The notes: generated from the letters alone by a model not told the origin. A DNA stretch of 64,000 nt from Suillus spraguei (GCA_016800925.1 JABCPU010000185.1:62001-126000); one strand, 5' to 3'; positions 10,834 through 23,334 are shown, counted from the stretch's first letter. Numbers and translations are program-made.

Positions 10834-13584
10834 CTACTTCTCGATCAACCCTGTCCAATCAAACTTTTCAAACATCTTCTTCAACCCCTGTATTCGATCC
10901 TTGTTATGCCGATAGTCAATCCTCCGTGGTCGCATCCACCGACGTGGATCAAGATCCAGCACATTCCCAATAATCTCTCCCGCAAAATATCTGCAAGTAC
11001 CTTCAACACCCAGTCATCAATCATGCAAAAAAACAGCAAAGACATACCTTGGGAAATCTCCACCACCTTTATCCCCTTCATCCAACGCCCCATCTTCCTC
11101 ACCGGTCGCTGCAGATTCTCCTGTGCCCTCAATAACATGCCCATACCCCTTCTCTCCCCTATAGTCAAACTGCACCATGAAATATGGAAGGTTCGGCACC
11201 ATCGCTCGTCTGAACCCCCCGGGCCGCGCGGAGAAATCGATAAGTTTCTTATGCGTCGACCACTCTGCTTCAGATGCGAGAATGCTCTCCTTGAAGTACG
11301 CTGGGATGTCATCGTACTTGTCCCATGGGAGCGGTACACACTCGATGCAGGTATGTTTTTGCGGCTTAAGGGAGATAACAGTTTCGTAGAAGATGACTCC
11401 TTTGTCTTCCCCGGCGAACATGCGCATGACACTTTTCATGAAGTTCTGTAGGATGTATCAGTACGCTTATATGTTAAAGGTGGTAGTTACGCACCCGCAC
11501 TTCGTCCCAGACATCGTCATCAGCCTCCAGCATTGTAAGGTAATGTTGCATGGGCACGATGAGACAATGACCGTCTAGAAGTTCCTCATTCAGGGTGCAA
11601 GAGAGGTAGACTTGTGTGCCCATTGCCACAACAGGTGCTTTTGGAGGAGAATCGTCTTCACCGTAACAGAACTGGCAAGTTGCGAGGGCTTTTTGGGTGC
11701 GTTTGTAGTCTAATCAGGAGAATTGTTCAGAGTCAAGAACCAAGGCAGAGGATTCAAAGTTAAACCCACCGTGAATAGCAAACTGCCGTTTCATGGCGTC
11801 GGTCCGCATCTTCTGCCGCCCAAGCCGTTCTGCATTATCATCCATGTAGTCAAGATCATTCTGTAGATAGTATTATGAATGTCAGGAGGAGCAGAGATTG
11901 CTAGAACATCCGCACCTGAAACTTGCCATCTCCCATGATAGCCTTCGCGAATTGCGAATCCAAATTCTTCTGATCCGCCATTCCCGCTCCAAACCGTTCT
12001 TGCCTAACCATCTCTCCCAGCGTGATCTCATCGTCATCAGCGTTATACCTGAGAAGTTCTCCCGTCTTCGCATCACGCGTTTCAAACTAACCAGCATATG
12101 TCAGCGGACTCGTGCTGAAAGATGCAAATTTACCTTCTCTTTCTTCCGCTTATTACCGGGCCCCTTCTCTGCATCATCTTTGCCATGACCAACATCATAC
12201 ATTTGTCCCCTGGCATCCAATGTCGGTAGTACTTCCACGCGCGTCCTGACTCCTCCCTCCTCACTGTTCGCCCGTCTCACCTCGGCTTCGTACTCTTCCT
12301 CAAGCTTCTCAGCATTCGATGCGTTCATCAATTTCGCACGCAGAACCTGAGCTTGTAACTTGTTCAGCGATGAAGGCGACATAGCGCGGCGCGTACTCGT
12401 TGACGCCACAGACGGCGTCATGACGCTGGGTATTGGCGTATGTGACTGTGCGAGTGGTGATGCGGCCTGCGAGGGCAAACGTAAAGAGTCGACACGCCGG
12501 TTCGCAGGCGGATTGGTGGGGGATGGTGTCGACGGGGCACTTCCTGTTGGACCTGAACCAGGGCGTCTGAAGGACGAGCTACGGGACGAAGCGCCGCTCA
12601 CACCAACATCAGTGAACATGAATCGTTTCTCCCCGCCAGTCTCCCGCCCTCGACCTCTTTCGTCCTTCCGTTCTGAACGCTTGCCTTGGCGTTCGTCAAG
12701 GATGCGCCGTTCTTCTTTGGCCTCTTCGAATGCTTGCAGCGTACCAAAACGCTCGAGCGCAACTTCTTCAACGGGTTTGTTTTCCTCTTTTGCGGTCTCG
12801 TATACACGCCGGAGACGCATCATGCGCCAATTAGAGCCTGGACCGCCAGGGGTTGTGGCTTTTGGAGGCGGGGGAGCTACATCATTATCGACTGGATGTC
12901 CAGCACGGATTTCTTGGTTGAGTTCTTTAGAACTTATTTTGATCTAGAAGTATATCTTCAGCTGACGTACGAAGGCAGGGGTGGTAACGTACCTTGTCAG
13001 GATCAGGTTTGTCAGGTCGTGGTGATCGTTTGCGTTCAGTGCCGAGAGAAGAAAAGAAGTCAACGCCTCCGGCAGGTGTGCGTTGGCTCGAGGAGGATTC
13101 GCCGTAGTCCTCTGTAAACGTCTCGTCTCCTGTGGGCAATCCTCGGGCCGATGGCTTCGACGAATTCAAGGGTTCTGCAATACCACCAGATGGCATGAGC
13201 ATCCACTCGTCGCGTTGTAGTCTCGTTTCCGTTGTCAAATTAGGTGGCAGCGGTGGGTCAGCCTCTCCGGCAGTTGCACGAGTGGTGATCTTCAAGCTTT
13301 CTGCGGTTGGAATATCCGATGCGAGAAGCTAGTGAGAAAAACATGTCAGCGCCACGCGAACAATATGAATGCATACGCACCCGTTCTCCGTCGTTGTCGA
13401 TGTTCTTCTCAACCCACATATCGTCGTCGTTGGCGTCATCGTCCGTGATGTTGACCGCTTCTGTGTGAGACTTGCGTTTGTAGGATTTGTGCTCGGACTT
13501 GTGTTTTTTCTTCCTCTTGTGCTCGTCCTTATCCCTACTACGTTTATGCTTGTGTGTTGAGTGTCGCTCACGGTCGTCTCCCAT
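10834..13584 (-). CDS. CWF19: CWF19-like pre-mRNA splicing factor (CWF19L2 type)
   Basis: Late spliceosome protein linked to intron-lariat processing. The start is ATG 13584 (MGDDRERHSTHKHKRSRDKD), a His/Lys/Arg-rich nuclear tail. The middle is low-complexity and charged (RMMRLRRVYETAKEENKPVEEVALERFG, about 12823-12740). The C-terminal half holds the two CwfJ domains: a Cys-containing start (ATCQFCYGEDD), a histidine-triad-like LLDGHCLIVPMQHYLTM (about 11580-11530), then FYETVISLKPQKHTCIECVPLPW, a GGDFPRY block, and the end block YFAGEIIGNVLDLDPRRW and FEKFDWTGLIEK, with a TAG at 10834-10836. All pieces match the family. It is head-to-head with PRP2. Introns are short and numerous. Confidence 0.92.
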
Positions 13585-13740
13585 GGTCTTCAACATCGAG
13601 CACGGTGACAAGCGACGATAGATGCAATGAAATACCAAATTTGGCATCTTCGTCCCGAATTACCATATTTAGTATTGTGAATGTGATGTTGTCGTGACTT
13701 CATATGTGTCACAACCAAACCTTGTCACATCTAGAGCCTC
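13585..13740. promoter_or_regulatory. Shared divergent promoter of CWF19 (-) and PRP2 (+)
   Basis: Only 156 bp separate the two start codons. The heptamer TGTCACA occurs twice, at 13707-13713 and 13723-13729 (16 bp apart), close to the PRP2 start. A TATTTAG stretch lies near 13667. Both UTRs and both promoters must fit here, so the genes are likely driven together. The role of the heptamer is inferred. Confidence 0.6.
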
Positions 13741-16700
13741 ATGTCGAGCGACCTTCACCGTTTCATCAGCGACAACTGCGTTAGGGTAACGTCCATTCCT
13801 CCTGCTTCATGCACCTTACCTAATTTTAGTTTACAGCTTTTTGGTCTTGCAGACCGGAGTATCATCGACTTCGTACACGCTTCAGGTATGACCATTCTAG
13901 ATGTTTCCACTTGTCATTACTCAAATATTGTCTTCTAGCATCGACATCAAAAACACCAGATGCTCTCTTCTCATCTCTCACCGCTTCTGGTCTACCAAAC
14001 ACACCCGATGCACATGTATTCATCAATGAGCTCTTCTCTCGTGTTCCGAGGAAAACTAAACACAAGTCTTCGGCGGACAGCACACGGAAGCAAGCGGAGA
14101 AGGAGGCAAAGGCGCTGAATGCCCGCAGGTTTGAGTTTTTGCTTGAAGACGAGGCTACCCCTGATGTTTCGGAGCTGAAGGGAAAGCGGAAGGAGGGAAG
14201 TAGCAGCAAGGAGAAGCACAAGGAAGACAGAGGAAGCGGTAAGGAGAAGCGTGACCGACATCTTAGGAAGAGAGAGCACGATAGCAAAGAGTGGGAAAGC
14301 GATGAGGAAGAGAAGCTTCGGAAGCGACAGAGGACAGATGATACTGAAACCAATGCGGACGAGGAGGCAATGGACATTCCAGAGGATGAGGATGAAAGAA
14401 AAGAACGAGACCGGATACAGGACATGAAGGAACGAGATGCCTTTGCTGAACGGGTGCGCGAAAAAGATCGGGAAAGAACAAAAAAAGTCGTCGAAGATCG
14501 CTCCTCTCGTAATGCAGGTGCAGCGGCCGAGGCTGCACAACGTCGACAACTAGCAGACGACACTGAAGCACGGACGCATGCACTCCCTTCACTGCGATTG
14601 CACTCTCGGCAGGAATACCTAACCAAACGTGAGGTGCAGCAAATCGAGCTCTTGAGGAAGGAGATTGCGGACGAGGAGGCCTACTTCCATGGAATGAAGC
14701 TTACGAAGCAGGAGCAAGAGGACTTGGAGCGCAAGAAAGAGATTCTCCGGCTTGTTGAGGAGCGTCTCAAGATCGACGACAAGTGGGATGGTTACATGCT
14801 ACCTGAAGACTACATTACAGAACAGGGCAAAATCGACAAGGAGAGGAAGCAGAATGCACTTTACAAGCGGTATGAAGAGGCCAAGCCCAAAGATGACCAG
14901 TTCGTCACGGATGTCGACCAGTGGGAGGCCAGTCAAACGCTGCACAGCACATTTCGGACTGGCGCTATGGACAAAAGGGAGGTCTCCGACGATTACGAGT
15001 ATGTGTTTGACGAGAGCCAGACCATTAAGTTCGTCATGGATCAGACGCTCAAGGGGGAGGGAATGATGAGTGCCAAGGATAAAATCTTGCACCAACAAAT
15101 TCAGGAGGCTGAAAAACGAGGTCAGTATCTAAATCTCCTCCCTAGTTAATGTTGTTTGATGGCCTCATGTCAGCGCAAAGTATTGATGAAACTCGCAAAT
15201 CCCTGCCAATATACACATACCGAGAGCAACTGCTGGAAGCCATTAAGGAGCACCAGGTGCTTATTGTCGTTGCCGAGACCGGTTCAGGCAAGACAACTCA
15301 ACTTCCGCAATACCTGCACGAAGCCGGGTACACAGCCAACGGACAAAAAGTGGGTTGCACACAACCTCGTCGCGTGGCTGCCATGTCCGTAGCAGCGCGC
15401 GTTGCTGAGGAGATGGGTACCAAAGTTGGGTATGAAGTAGGTTATTCCATCCGATTCGAGGACTGTACGAGCGACAAGACAGTGCTCAAGTACATGACGG
15501 ACGGAATGCTTCTTCGAGAGTTCCTGACCGAACCAGATTTGGCCGGATATGCAGCGCTGATTATTGACGAGGCACACGAGCGGACTCTAAGTACGGACAT
15601 TCTTTTTGCTCTCGTCAAGGTGTGTGGTGCTACTTCTCACGGTTTACTTTAGGTTCTGAGGGTCTGGTTTGTTAGGATATTGCGAGATTCAGGCCCGAGC
15701 TGAGGTTGCTGATTTCAAGTGCGACCATGGATGCTGAGAAGTTCAGCGAGTACTTTGACAACGCGCCGGTGTTTTATGGTAGGTAGCTATGGTTTGCAGA
15801 TGACTGATGTGGTACTCATGTCTCCCGCAGTTCCTGGGCGTCGATACCCGGTTGACATTCATTATACACCACAGCCAGAGGCCAATTACCTGCATGCTGC
15901 CATCACCACCATCTTCCAGATCCATACAACACAACCCAAAGGCGACATTCTTGTGTTCTTTACGGTACGTGATAGATTCTCATTGTTGCATCGTCCATGT
16001 GCTCACTTTTCTGCAGGGCCAAGACGAAATCGAAGCAGCCCAAGAAAACCTGCAGGAGACTGCTCGGGCGCTCGGAAACAAGATTGCCGAGTTAATCGTT
16101 TGTCCAATCTACGCCAACTTGCCCAGTGATATGCAAGCCAAGATCTTTGAACCGACGCCAGAGGGCGCAAGGAAGGTCGTGCTCGCTACAAACATCGCAG
16201 AGACATCAATCACTATCGATGGTGTGGTCTTCGTCATCGACCCCGGGTTCGTCAAGCAAAACTCGTATAATCCTCGTACTGGCATGTCTTCCTTGATCGT
16301 AGTTCCGGTAAGTAATAACACTGCATTATCTTTGCGCTTACAATTCACATCACTGTTCGGCAGTGTTCTCGTGCATCAGCCAACCAAAGAGCAGGTCGCG
16401 CGGGCCGTGTGGGGCCTGGCAAAGCTTTCCGGCTATACACGAAATGGGCGTTTTCAAACGAACTCGAGGAGAATACCGTACCCGAGATCCAGCGGACGAA
16501 CCTTGGGATGACTGTCCTGATGCTGAAATCACTCGGTATCAACAACTTCATGGACTTTGAGTTTATGGACCCACCTCCGGGAGAGACGCTTATCAGGGCA
16601 CTAGAGTTACTCTATGCTCTTGGGGCATTGAATGACCGTGGGGAGCTGACAAAACTGGGTCGACGGATGGCCGAGTTCCCTGTTGATCCTATGTTGTCCA

Positions 16701-17603
16701 AAGCCATTATTTCCAGCGAGAAGTACTCGTGTACTGACGAGGTACGGACTTTCGCATCTTGAAATAACATGTCGTCGCTGACCCTGTCTCGTCACTAGGT
16801 ACTAACCATTATATCAATGCTGTCTGAGTCTTCTTCACTGTTCTATCGTCCCAAGGACAAGAAGCTGCACGCAGACCAAGCGCGTCAAAACTTCGTTCGC
16901 ACAGGAGGAGACCACTTCACGTTGCTCAACGTCTGGGAGCAATGGGCCGATACGAATTATTCGCAACAGTTCTGCTACGAACAATTCTTGCAGTTCAAGA
17001 GTCTCAGTCGGGCGCGGGATATTCGGGATCAACTTGCCGGGCTTTGCGAGCGTGTTGAAGTCGTTATTCAGAGTAATCCAAACGCGAATGACATCAGCGC
17101 TGTGCAGAAAGCTATCACGTCGGGGTACTTTTACAATACTGTAAGTCGAACAATTTGTAGTCGATGCGTGCAGGTATGCTCATGCGGCAATTTTCAGGCC
17201 CAACTCCAGAAGAGTGGCGACTCTTACCGGACGCTTAAGACACATCACACTGTATATATCCATCCGTCATCGAGTCTCTTCCAACATCAACCGCCCGTCA
17301 AAACCCTGTTATATTATGAGCTTGTCATGACCTCGAAATCATACATGAGGCAAGTCCTTTTCTCCAACAAACTATGTGCATCTAATCTACTTTGCTCCTG
17401 GTCAGACAAATTATGGAAATCAAGCCGTCATGGCTAATGGAAGGCAAGTACTATTATTCAATTTGTCTTCCCTGCAATTTTAATGACATCTTCCAGTTGC
17501 TCCTCATTACTTCAAGGCTGCAGACCTGGAGCAGCTGACTACTGGTGATAAGAAGTTACCCAATGCGAAAGCGGTTGGTTCGTCGGGGGCAGCAGCTTCA
17601 TGA
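13741..17603 (+). CDS. PRP2: DEAH-box pre-mRNA splicing helicase PRP2/DHX16
   Basis: Spliceosomal ATPase that remodels the activated complex before the first catalytic step. It starts at ATG 13741 ([13 protein letters not shown]), splices into [16 protein letters not shown], then a long charged N-terminal domain (13950-14600, rich in KEKHKEDR and EREKDRER). The helicase core has motif I ([13 protein letters not shown], about 15275), Ia ([20 protein letters not shown]), DEAH ([13 protein letters not shown], about 15565), SAT ([15 protein letters not shown], about 15715), [13 protein letters not shown] (about 16190) and, across an intron, [19 protein letters not shown] (about 16385). HA2/OB parts follow ([70 protein letters not shown]). 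The stop is at 17601-17603. About ten exons, all junctions GT..AG. The N-terminal domain and KSYMRQ-type tail fit PRP2 better than PRP16/22/43. Confidence 0.94.
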
Positions 17604-17987
17604 CGTGCCCTCTTTAGCCAGTGATTCATGCTGGGCTACATTTGGTATTCCCTCGTATCATGATTTGTATGTGCTGGATAGTAGCATATTATTTGTGACT
17701 TTGCATCAGAATTGTGGGTGTTTTACTCAGGATCACCTGGCATGTCGTCTGGACATGTTGTTTCGCGCATTCCCACCATACCACTGACCCCCCTCACTCT
17801 CAACTGAATCCCGTTGAACTCATGAATATGTTAGCTTTAATAGAATAAGAAGTTATACATTGACAGTGTTCGCGACACCTTCTATTTCTCATGCCATCGC
17901 GGAGACGCCGGGTTGAGCTTTTCATTTCAAAGCCCGCACTTTCCCGATACTTACAACCTCGGAGACAACACATCACCAACGCCTACC
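17604..17987. other. Intergenic between PRP2 and OSCP
   Basis: No gene is seen. The left part is probably the PRP2 3' UTR and the right part the OSCP promoter; a pyrimidine-rich tract sits near 17790. Confidence 0.5.
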
Positions 17988-18725
17988 ATGTTGTGCTCCC
18001 CGTTCCGCTCAGCAACCGCCTCCCTAGGTCTGGGACGGCGAGCAGCCTCTACCATTGCTCAAAAGTACTCCAAAGCTGTTTATTCGGCTGCTCTTTCTAA
18101 ATCACCGCAAACACTCAGCAAGGTCCAGTCTGAACTGAACGCCATCTCCAATGTCATCAAGGAGGTGCCTGACCTCAATGCGTTCGTCAGCAACCCGACG
18201 TTATCTGCTAAGGATCGCTCCGTGGGCCTCGCTGCCATATATTCTCGTGCAGAAGGTACCAAGAAGGAGCCCGTCTCAGACATAACCAAAAACTTATTCG
18301 GTGTCCTGTTGGAGAACGGTAGACTTGGAGAGACACAAGGTGTTATCGAGGGGTTCAACGAATTGGTTGCAAAGTATAAGGGAGAACTGGAAGTGGTTGT
18401 CACGTCTGCCACTCCTCTGCCCAGGGATTTGTCCTCCCGGTTGGAGACTATTCTCAAGCAGTCCCAGGCGGCTCAGCAGGCAAAGTCGCTGAAAATTTCG
18501 AACAAGGTACTTCAGTTTTGTTCATAACCCTTCCGAGTCGGTGTCAACGCGTTTTAGGTCAACCCTTCAGTTCTCGGCGGTATTGTGGTGGACTTTGGCG
18601 ATAAGAGCATTGACCTCAGTGTCTCGTCGCGCGTTAACAAGCTTAACAATGTTTTGCAGCGTGAGTTTTGCTTGTTTCCGCATAGTTTGCATCAATAGCT
18701 GATCCCTTGCATAGAATCCGTATAG
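17988..18725 (+). CDS. ATP5: ATP synthase OSCP subunit (subunit 5), mitochondrial
   Basis: Oligomycin-sensitivity-conferring protein, the peripheral-stalk subunit that joins F1 to the stator of mitochondrial ATP synthase. ATG 17988 follows ACC and gives MLCSPFRSATASLGLGRR, a mitochondrial presequence. The mature part begins near STIAQKYSKAVYSAAL and continues LSKVQSELNAISNVI, SDITKNLFGVLLENGRL (typical of OSCP/AtpH) and VTSATPLPRDLSSRLETIL. After an intron at about 18507-18557 comes VNPSVLGGIVVDFGDKSIDLSVSSRVNKLN, the family signature. A second intron leaves a tiny last exon ending QSV and TAG 18723-18725. Length and order are normal for the family. Confidence 0.95.
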
Positions 18726-19106
18726 ATACATGCATATTGTAGAGGAGATTGTCAGTGGCCGGGATTCCCAACCTCATAAAGGAGAGTTAGTCGAATACTT
18801 TTCTTACCCAGTCAATGCAATCGCGCTTTGGAAATTGCTCGATGGCTTTTAATTTCAATTGCTAGTAGACCATCTTCAACCTTCAACTGGCAATGTCAAA
18901 TTTTTTTTCGACCATTCAAAAATTGAGAAGAAAAAGAAAGTTTAAACTTGCAAGGAGCTGCACATACTGGCATGAATATCTCTGCTCGAATTCTGCACCG
19001 AGGCTCCAACCGTTTTATGATTTTCGAGTAAATAATCATAAATAGTTTAATATGTGACATTTATGAGTTAGAGCCTTGGAGAGAGTGCCAGATCTCGCTT
19101 GCGCCC
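18726..19106. other. Intergenic between OSCP and the Hsk3-like gene
   Basis: AT-rich stretch with an A/T homopolymer zone near 18900-18950. No coding or RNA feature is supported. Confidence 0.5.
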
Positions 19107-19449
19107 ATGAATGCCACTCAGGCCAAGGACAGGCTATACAGCCAACTCGCAGCTAGCCTGAAGAACATGTCACGCGCTGTCGGGCAGACAGCAGACCTCT
19201 TTGAACAACTTCAGACGGACTTAGATGCCATGAGAGTTCTGGCTGGTACACATGCTGCACAGTAAGTCTTGATTTTGCACACCTGACTTATGAGGCCTAC
19301 CATGTTTACTTAGGTTCATGACCGTTGCCGCGGAACTTAGCCCTGAGGCTGACGGGGGAGCAAACACAGAAGCAACTATGGTAGGTAGCACATCATTGGA
19401 AATTTTTGTTATTGAAGCCTCTCTAGTGAATCAATTAATCATCTTCTGA
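19107..19449 (+). CDS. Probable DASH complex subunit Hsk3-like protein
   Basis: A small gene. ATG 19107 starts MNATQAKDRLYSQLAASLKN, then MSRAVGQTADLFEQLQTDLDAMRVLAGTHAAQ; an intron (19262-19313) joins to FMTVAAELSPEADGG. The heptad-like helix, the size and the block ending in a conserved FM-type motif after the intron resemble Hsk3, a subunit of the DASH ring that couples kinetochores to microtubules. The match is by recall only and the family is short and poorly conserved, so another coiled-coil microprotein is possible. The open frame runs to TGA 19447-19449, but a GTAGGT at 19381 could be a donor, so the end is unsure. Confidence 0.5.
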
Positions 19450-19739
19450 CTATTCGAGTTCACTCGGAGGCCGAAAGGGCTAGTAGCTACTGCCAGTACT
19501 GAGTAAATCGTTAAGAGTGGTATCCTAAATTTCTAATTCACATCAACTATCATGATGTAAGTTATTGTTATTTGCGCAAACGATGTATGAACGACCTGTA
19601 ATTGGCTGACGGTGACTACATGATGCTACCATCTTGTGGCAATTGCGATTCAGCTGGTATTGCGGGTACTCTGATGCTGACCGCTCCAATGTTCATCAAG
19701 ATCATGATCTGAATCACGCTAGCCTCATGGCCCGATGCT

Positions 19740-21800
19740 GTATGTGCTCGAACCAACCAAATATGTGCCCCCGTTATCGCCACTCGGGCTAGGTGGCAAT
19801 GCACTGTGTTACCCTCATTGTACTTAATACCTAGACTTGGACACCTTGCAGATGATAACCAACAATGTCTTCCTCGGCACAGGACCTCATGCCACAACTT
19901 GATATCGGGAGGACATTCGGGGCACTTTTTATTGGGGTTACCATTGCAGCAATGTTCGTAAACAATTCGCTCGTTACACAGTCAAAGCGGTACACCGTTT
20001 CCGACTGTCATGCTGACTTATTTTTCGAAACAGTCTCTTTGGTTTAAGCAACGTTCAAGCTTTTATCTACTTTCAGACGCATAGTAGAGACACAGGAACG
20101 ACATTCTATAAGCTGGCTGTACGTTTATATCACCTTCTATCAATTCTGGTTTAAACACTATATCAGGTCGTCTGGCTCTGGTATGCATTCCTTCGAGTTG
20201 CCATTATCGAGCACGTCGAGATTACGAATTTCCCTGAAACCTTAGGATACTCGATGCTCTGCACATGGCTTTGATTGTCCACTGCATCTATTATTATCTA
20301 GTGATCAATTATACAAATTTCGACGCGCTCACAGGAATTGTATGGAGTTTCAAAGTGAGTTTTTACCTTGGTCCTCCGTGCAGCCCCGCAGTACTATGAT
20401 ATTGATGGGTTCATGCAGCTCTCGGTAGCCATTGAGGTGAGTTGCATTCGCTAAGCTCTGCAGTCACCTGAGTCACGCACTCTACACAGGTTTTCCTGAT
20501 CTATTCGGTACATGTGTAAGTTTGATGTGCAGAATCTGATGCGCAACCTTTATCTAACACATTCTTATACCATAGCCTTTACGCTTATCGCATATGGATA
20601 AGTATGCATCTCCCTACTGATGGATTTCTACGACTGATGCAAATACCTAGTCAGCAAGGGCAAGTCAAGGACCCTACCTATCACAGTGGTGGGTTTACAA
20701 TTGATATAGGTTTTACAACATTTCATTCTGTCTATTCGTTGTCAGGGCATAGTCGTAATCTTAAACTCAGGTAAGTCAGTTAGCTGGAAATATTCGTTGT
20801 TCGATCTTGAAGACCCCTTCAGGTGTTGCAATGGGTAATTGTTTAAACGATGCTGTTGTTGCTGGCTCATCATTATCATTTTAACCCAACGTCAGTCCTT
20901 GTCTGGGCCTTGTGAGTGAAACTGTGTGCTCCCTAGCTACGCGGAATGCTGATAGTGAGTAGGTATCAGTGTCATGTATTCTCGGATTTGATTAAATTCG
21001 AGTGGGCGATATACCTGGCTTTGGGCGCAATTACTTTTGCTGACATCGTTATCGCATCAGCACTATGCTACTTCCTGGCTACCTCCCGTACTGGATTCTC
21101 TAGGTAAGGAGCGGTCCATTCATCAACTGAATCTTGAGGTACTACTAACGCGAAATACATAGCACTGATTCCTTGATAACCAAGCTCATGGTTTACAGTA
21201 TTAATACCGGTTGTCTGACAAGGTAATCGTCCTTCCAGACCATCCCATATTTTGACTCATATTTCATGCAGCGTATGTTCGATAGCAGTTATAATTACAG
21301 TAAGCTTCCGGATGCTGTATTGTCTATCTCTTCTCTGAGCGTCTGCAGTGCGCAGTCATGCCGACCAATTTCATCTTCCTCGCCATTGACTTTTTATTGG
21401 TTAAAGGTATAACCAAAGCCCTTTTCCTAGAATCGTGCTGACCAGTGGTGCTGTTTCAAGTCTATGTCAACTCGTACCTCGCACTCCTGAATGCACGACA
21501 CTACGGAGAGGTCAATACAGACACTAACAATTCTTACTCATTTTACAACCATCACGGGGTCTACCGTCCGGGAATGCACATCAAGATGTCGGAAGACCAG
21601 GAGCCCATACATCCCGGAGGGACGTGTTTAAGCATTCCGATGACGAAGCTGTGAATCCGTTTCGGTCTGTAAAGGTTTGTGTTAGTTCTTGTGTCCCCAA
21701 GGACTTAATGACACGCTTTAACCACAGCAGCAGATTGCAGTGAGACCGGAAACAACGGAGATGAATTCTTTCTCGTCTGTATGATGGATGAGCATACGTA
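19740..21800 (+). repeat. Left arm of a large inverted duplication
   Basis: This arm is matched in reverse by 23335-25380. It includes the upstream region (the shared CTCATTGTACTTAATACCTA just before the start codon), the whole DUF6534 gene with its introns, and the region past the stop (ACTTAATGACACGCTTTA and the GTCTGT..GATGGATGAGCA segment). The arms are diverged by substitutions and small indels and are separated by about 1.5 kb. Confidence 0.85.
19865..21654 (+). CDS. DUF6534-type seven-helix membrane protein, copy 1
   Basis: Member of a fungal membrane-protein family of unknown function that is greatly expanded in Agaricomycetes. ATG 19865 gives MSSSAQDLMPQLDIGRTFGALFIGVTIAAMF (helix 1). 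Splicing over many short introns then gives LFGLSNVQAFIYFQTHSRDT, WILDALHMALIVHCIYYYLV, LPITVGIVVILNSG, CHVFSDLIKFEWAIYLALGA, IVIASALCYFLATSRTGFS and STDSLITKLMVYSINTGCLTR (the family's strongest block), then VCSIAVIITCAVMPTNFIFLAIDFLL and VLFQVYVNSYLALLNARHYGE. The introns sit at the same places as in copy 2. The C-terminus is changed: a one-base shift near 21625 relative to copy 2 brings an early stop (21652-21654) about 30 residues before the stop of copy 2. Confidence 0.82.
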
Positions 21801-23334
21801 CGGTATCGTCCATTGTCTTCTCGTGAGATAGGGGTCATAGCCTAGACATTTGTGAGCTCTTATCAAATGTCAGGACATTATGCATGATAATATTAGATGC
21901 TGAACTTTGTGAACTCGTCCTGGCGGAGACTATGACAGTCTTGGGGATAAGTTATGGGGTTCAACGATGCAATAGACTCTTGCAGTTGTGAGGAGTAGAC
22001 TAACTCACTGATGAGTAAGGACCCGGCAGGGCTTGCCCCACATATCCTATAAGGCAGTCACGCTAGAAACCGGGACAGAGTCTTTGATTCAGCTCACCAG
22101 GATTTGGAGATCGAAGAGTTGTAATATGAAGGTGTCAGTAGAGACAGACCTGCAGTCATGTTCACAGCACTGAACGCCTAATCCTGCGTGAATTTGAAGA
22201 TAACAACCTAGACGATCTCCTCACGCTGTTGTTGTCGAATGAAAACAACATGTGATTCTGTCACACTGGCAGAACCACCTCTCGGAGCGAGGTATTCCCA
22301 CGATCGCCGTTCCTGACGCGAGTGACACTCACATCGACCATCCCTTGATACCCCAGCAAACCTACCGAGCCTTCTCAATCTCCTCAACCTCCTGCAGGTC
22401 CCATCGCCGAATGGTCTTATTGCCTGATCCGCCGATTCGCTTGCCGTCAGGAAAACAGCAAATAAACAAAATATGTTATGTCACGATTTAAAGGTCATGA
22501 CTAGTTTCAGAATTGGTCTTCATTCGGACTTTGAAAGGAGTGTTGCAAGTGACGAGCAGTGTATCTTGATAGTGCTATACCAGAGTTGTTTGCAAATGTC
22601 TCACGCTAGGAAGGACTTTGTCGAATGCGCCCACGTACCAGTTGACCTGAAGATTCTATCCCGACTCCCAGGCCTTACTTGCTACAACGTACCATCTTTT
22701 CGGAAATGAGGAAACCGAAGACTCGTGTCAATCAATAAATATTCGCCAAATTTAATCGGTGAAACCCCTAACTCAAACGTTTGTATACGGTTCAGGATGT
22801 TCACACTATCACCAGCTGTACACTTCTAACTCGCTAATTAGGGGTTTGATTCTGGTCGCTCCAAGCCACAAGATCAGTTGGCCTTGCCTGTTACTATTGC
22901 TTGAATTTACTCATCACAGGTAATAGCTGGCGTCGGCATACTGTCAACGGTGCTGCGAACCTTTAAGAAAACTCGACGTTTGAAGATGAACCGAGCCAAA
23001 ACTCAGCTGCATAAAAATCGAGCGGGCCTATAATGTGTCCCAAGTTCTTGTCTTGTTTTCTACCAGTTGTTCTGGTCTAATGTCGCTCAGTATACTTATT
23101 TGAGTCTTTGCAGCTGTTCTGGCAGTAGTGGTGCTCTCACACTTTCCGCACCTGGTGGGCTTATTGGAAGAATTGAACCAACAATTCCCATCAAAGTAAT
23201 ACCACACTCGCCGCTAGTGGCAGTAGACCCAGCAGCTCTTTCTACGCAAATCATCTCGAATGATCTAACAGATACAATCTCGGGTTCAACCCACAGATAC
23301 TGATGTAGTGGACTAGACTCCCCTCGCTCCCCGC
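21801..23334. other. Spacer of the inverted duplication
   Basis: Unique sequence between the two arms. It holds a WD40 remnant (22250-22475, minus strand). One open frame at 23067-23303 (+) has no recognisable domain and is probably chance. Apart from these I see no gene. Confidence 0.5.
22250..22475 (-). pseudogene. WD40-repeat remnant
   Basis: The minus strand reads CCFPDGKRIGGSGNKTIRRWDL followed by QEVEEIEKAR, a WD40 blade (the PDGKR..GS..KTIRRWDL pattern found in the many NACHT-WD40 and free WD40 genes of mushrooms). The next codon is a stop, and the following stretch fits a further blade only with frameshifts. No other blades are seen around it, so this is a broken fragment. Confidence 0.55.

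Noticed and set aside
10738..11451. 237-codon plus-strand frame
   Set aside because: It is the antisense shadow of the CWF19 C-terminal exons, which carry clear CwfJ motifs.
13862..14626. 254-codon minus-strand Ser/Arg-rich frame resembling an SR protein
   Set aside because: It is the mirror of the charged N-terminal domain of PRP2; the plus strand has the conserved helicase continuation.
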